64,000 nucleotides of DNA, taken from positions 1-64,000 of the forward strand of contig NZ_BLJU01000020.1 of the NCBI RefSeq assembly GCF_009932725.1, in the 5' to 3' direction. The notes under the pieces were generated by a model that worked only from the letters and a program-made list of their open reading frames with translations, had not been told where the DNA came from and did no database searches. Every line of letters starts with the position of its first letter. The stretch's first letter is position 1. This document shows, piece after piece, positions 63,416 through 64,000 of the stretch. The stretch comes from Pseudomonas yangonensis (GTDB lineage Bacteria; Pseudomonadota; Gammaproteobacteria; Pseudomonadales; Pseudomonadaceae). The position numbers were made by a program, and so were the translations under genes.

Positions 63416-64000
63416 TCAGACCTTCTTCGCTTTCTGCGCCAGCGCGGCGTTGACGAAACCGCTGAACAGCGGGTGACCGTCACGCGGCGTGGAGGTGAAT
63501 TCCGGGTGGAACTGGCAAGCGACGAACCACGGATGATCCGGCGCCTCGACCACTTCCACCAGCGCGCCGTCGCCAGAGCGGCCAGTGACCTTCAGGCCAG
63601 CCTCGGTCAGCTTCGGCAACAGGTTGTTGTTCACTTCGTAACGGTGACGGTGACGCTCGACGATCACGTCCTTGCCATAGCAATCGTGCACCTTGGAGCC
63701 GGCCTGCAGCTGGCAGTCCTGCGCACCCAGGCGCATGGTGCCGCCCAGGTCGGAGTTCTCGCTGCGCTGCTCGACGCTGCCTGCAGCGTCCTGCCATTCG
63801 GTGATCAGGCCAACCACCGGGTGCTGGCTGGCCATGTCGAATTCGGTGGAATTGGCATCGGTCCAGCCCACCACGTTACGGGCATATTCGATGACCGCGA
63901 CCTGCATGCCGAGGCAGATGCCCAGGTAAGGGATCTTGTTCTCGCGGGCGTACTGCACGGTCTTGATCTTGCCTTCCACGCCGCGCAGACCGAAGCCGCC
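63416..64000 (-). CDS. pyrG: CTP synthase, C-terminal part (runs off window)
   Basis: The last 194 codons of CTP synthase, which makes CTP from UTP using glutamine. It contains the class I glutamine amidotransferase with the nucleophile in LGICLGMQVAVIEYARN and the His-Glu pair in CQFHPEFTSTPRDGHPLF. The frame is open to base 64000 (GGFGLRGVEGK), so the start is outside the window. Confidence 0.97.
   Translation of the reverse strand, partial: GGFGLRGVEGKIKTVQYARENKIPYLGICLGMQVAVIEYARNVVGWTDANSTEFDMASQHPVVGLITEWQDAAGSVEQRSENSDLGGTMRLGAQDCQLQAGSKVHDCYGKDVIVERHRHRYEVNNNLLPKLTEAGLKVTGRSGDGALVEVVEAPDHPWFVACQFHPEFTSTPRDGHPLFSGFVNAALAQKAKKV

Noticed and set aside
1..64000. CRISPR arrays, rRNA or tRNA genes and insertion sequences
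   Set aside because: I saw no regular direct-repeat array, no tRNA cloverleaf or rRNA sequence and no DDE transposase gene.

Overview
The window is a gamma-proteobacterial chromosome segment, almost certainly Pseudomonas sensu lato. The gene orders recX-recA-cinA-mutS-fdxA-rsmZ-rpoS-nlpD-pcm-surE-truD-ispF-fghA-adhC and ispD-ftsB-eno-kdsA-pyrG are the classical Pseudomonas ones, core codon use is GC-rich, and Pseudomonas-type REP palindromes (GTAGGAGC... ...GCTCCTAC) lie between genes. Having the dgt/dacB/rlmL/rmf/pyrD block beside the recA/rpoS block suggests a lineage other than P. aeruginosa, perhaps the P. mendocina/oleovorans group; this is only a guess.

Left core (1-9.8 kb): an ammonium transporter, a DUF883/YqjE/YqjK-like envelope-stress trio, an EAL-YkuI_C c-di-GMP protein, dgt, an FUSC-like membrane protein and a Cache-HAMP-GAF-HD-GYP sensor.

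Accessory island (9812-37489, about 27.7 kb): this is the most notable part. The host yggL gene is cut in two. Its 3' part lies at 9527-9811 and its 5' 19 codons at 37490-37546, both on the minus strand, and everything between is inserted DNA. The insert itself carries a complete, diverged yggL (36514-36858) just inside its right end, so the insertion brings a replacement for the gene it breaks. At the left end four tightly coupled genes encode three tyrosine-recombinase-type proteins and a small coiled-coil partner, resembling the Gamma-Mobile-Trio (GMT) class of mobile elements. The cargo reads as a defence island: an HTH regulator with a 15-bp inverted-repeat operator and small unknown genes; a type I restriction-modification operon (hsdM-hsdS-OLD-type ATPase/TOPRIM nuclease-hsdR-M48 metallopeptidase) with overlapping start/stop codons; an orphan AbrB-like protein; a 528-aa unknown; an NYN-LOTUS RNase-like protein; a CoiA-like zinc protein; and a two-gene system whose large protein has a PIN-like domain and whose two members share the motif HH(S/T)GSGDNV, resembling the GMT-associated antiphage system GAPS6.

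Right core (37.5-64 kb): dacB, rlmL, rmf, pyrD, a DUF2835 gene, a conserved unknown, recX-recA with a LexA-like box, a CinA amidohydrolase, mutS, fdxA, the RsmZ sRNA with a perfect upstream GacA box, rpoS, nlpD, a DUF368/PopT transporter, the pcm-surE-truD-ispF overlapping operon, glutathione-dependent formaldehyde oxidation (adhC-fghA) with its divergent LysR regulator, a short HPF-type ribosome factor, ispD-ftsB, eno, kdsA and the 3' part of pyrG, which runs off the window.
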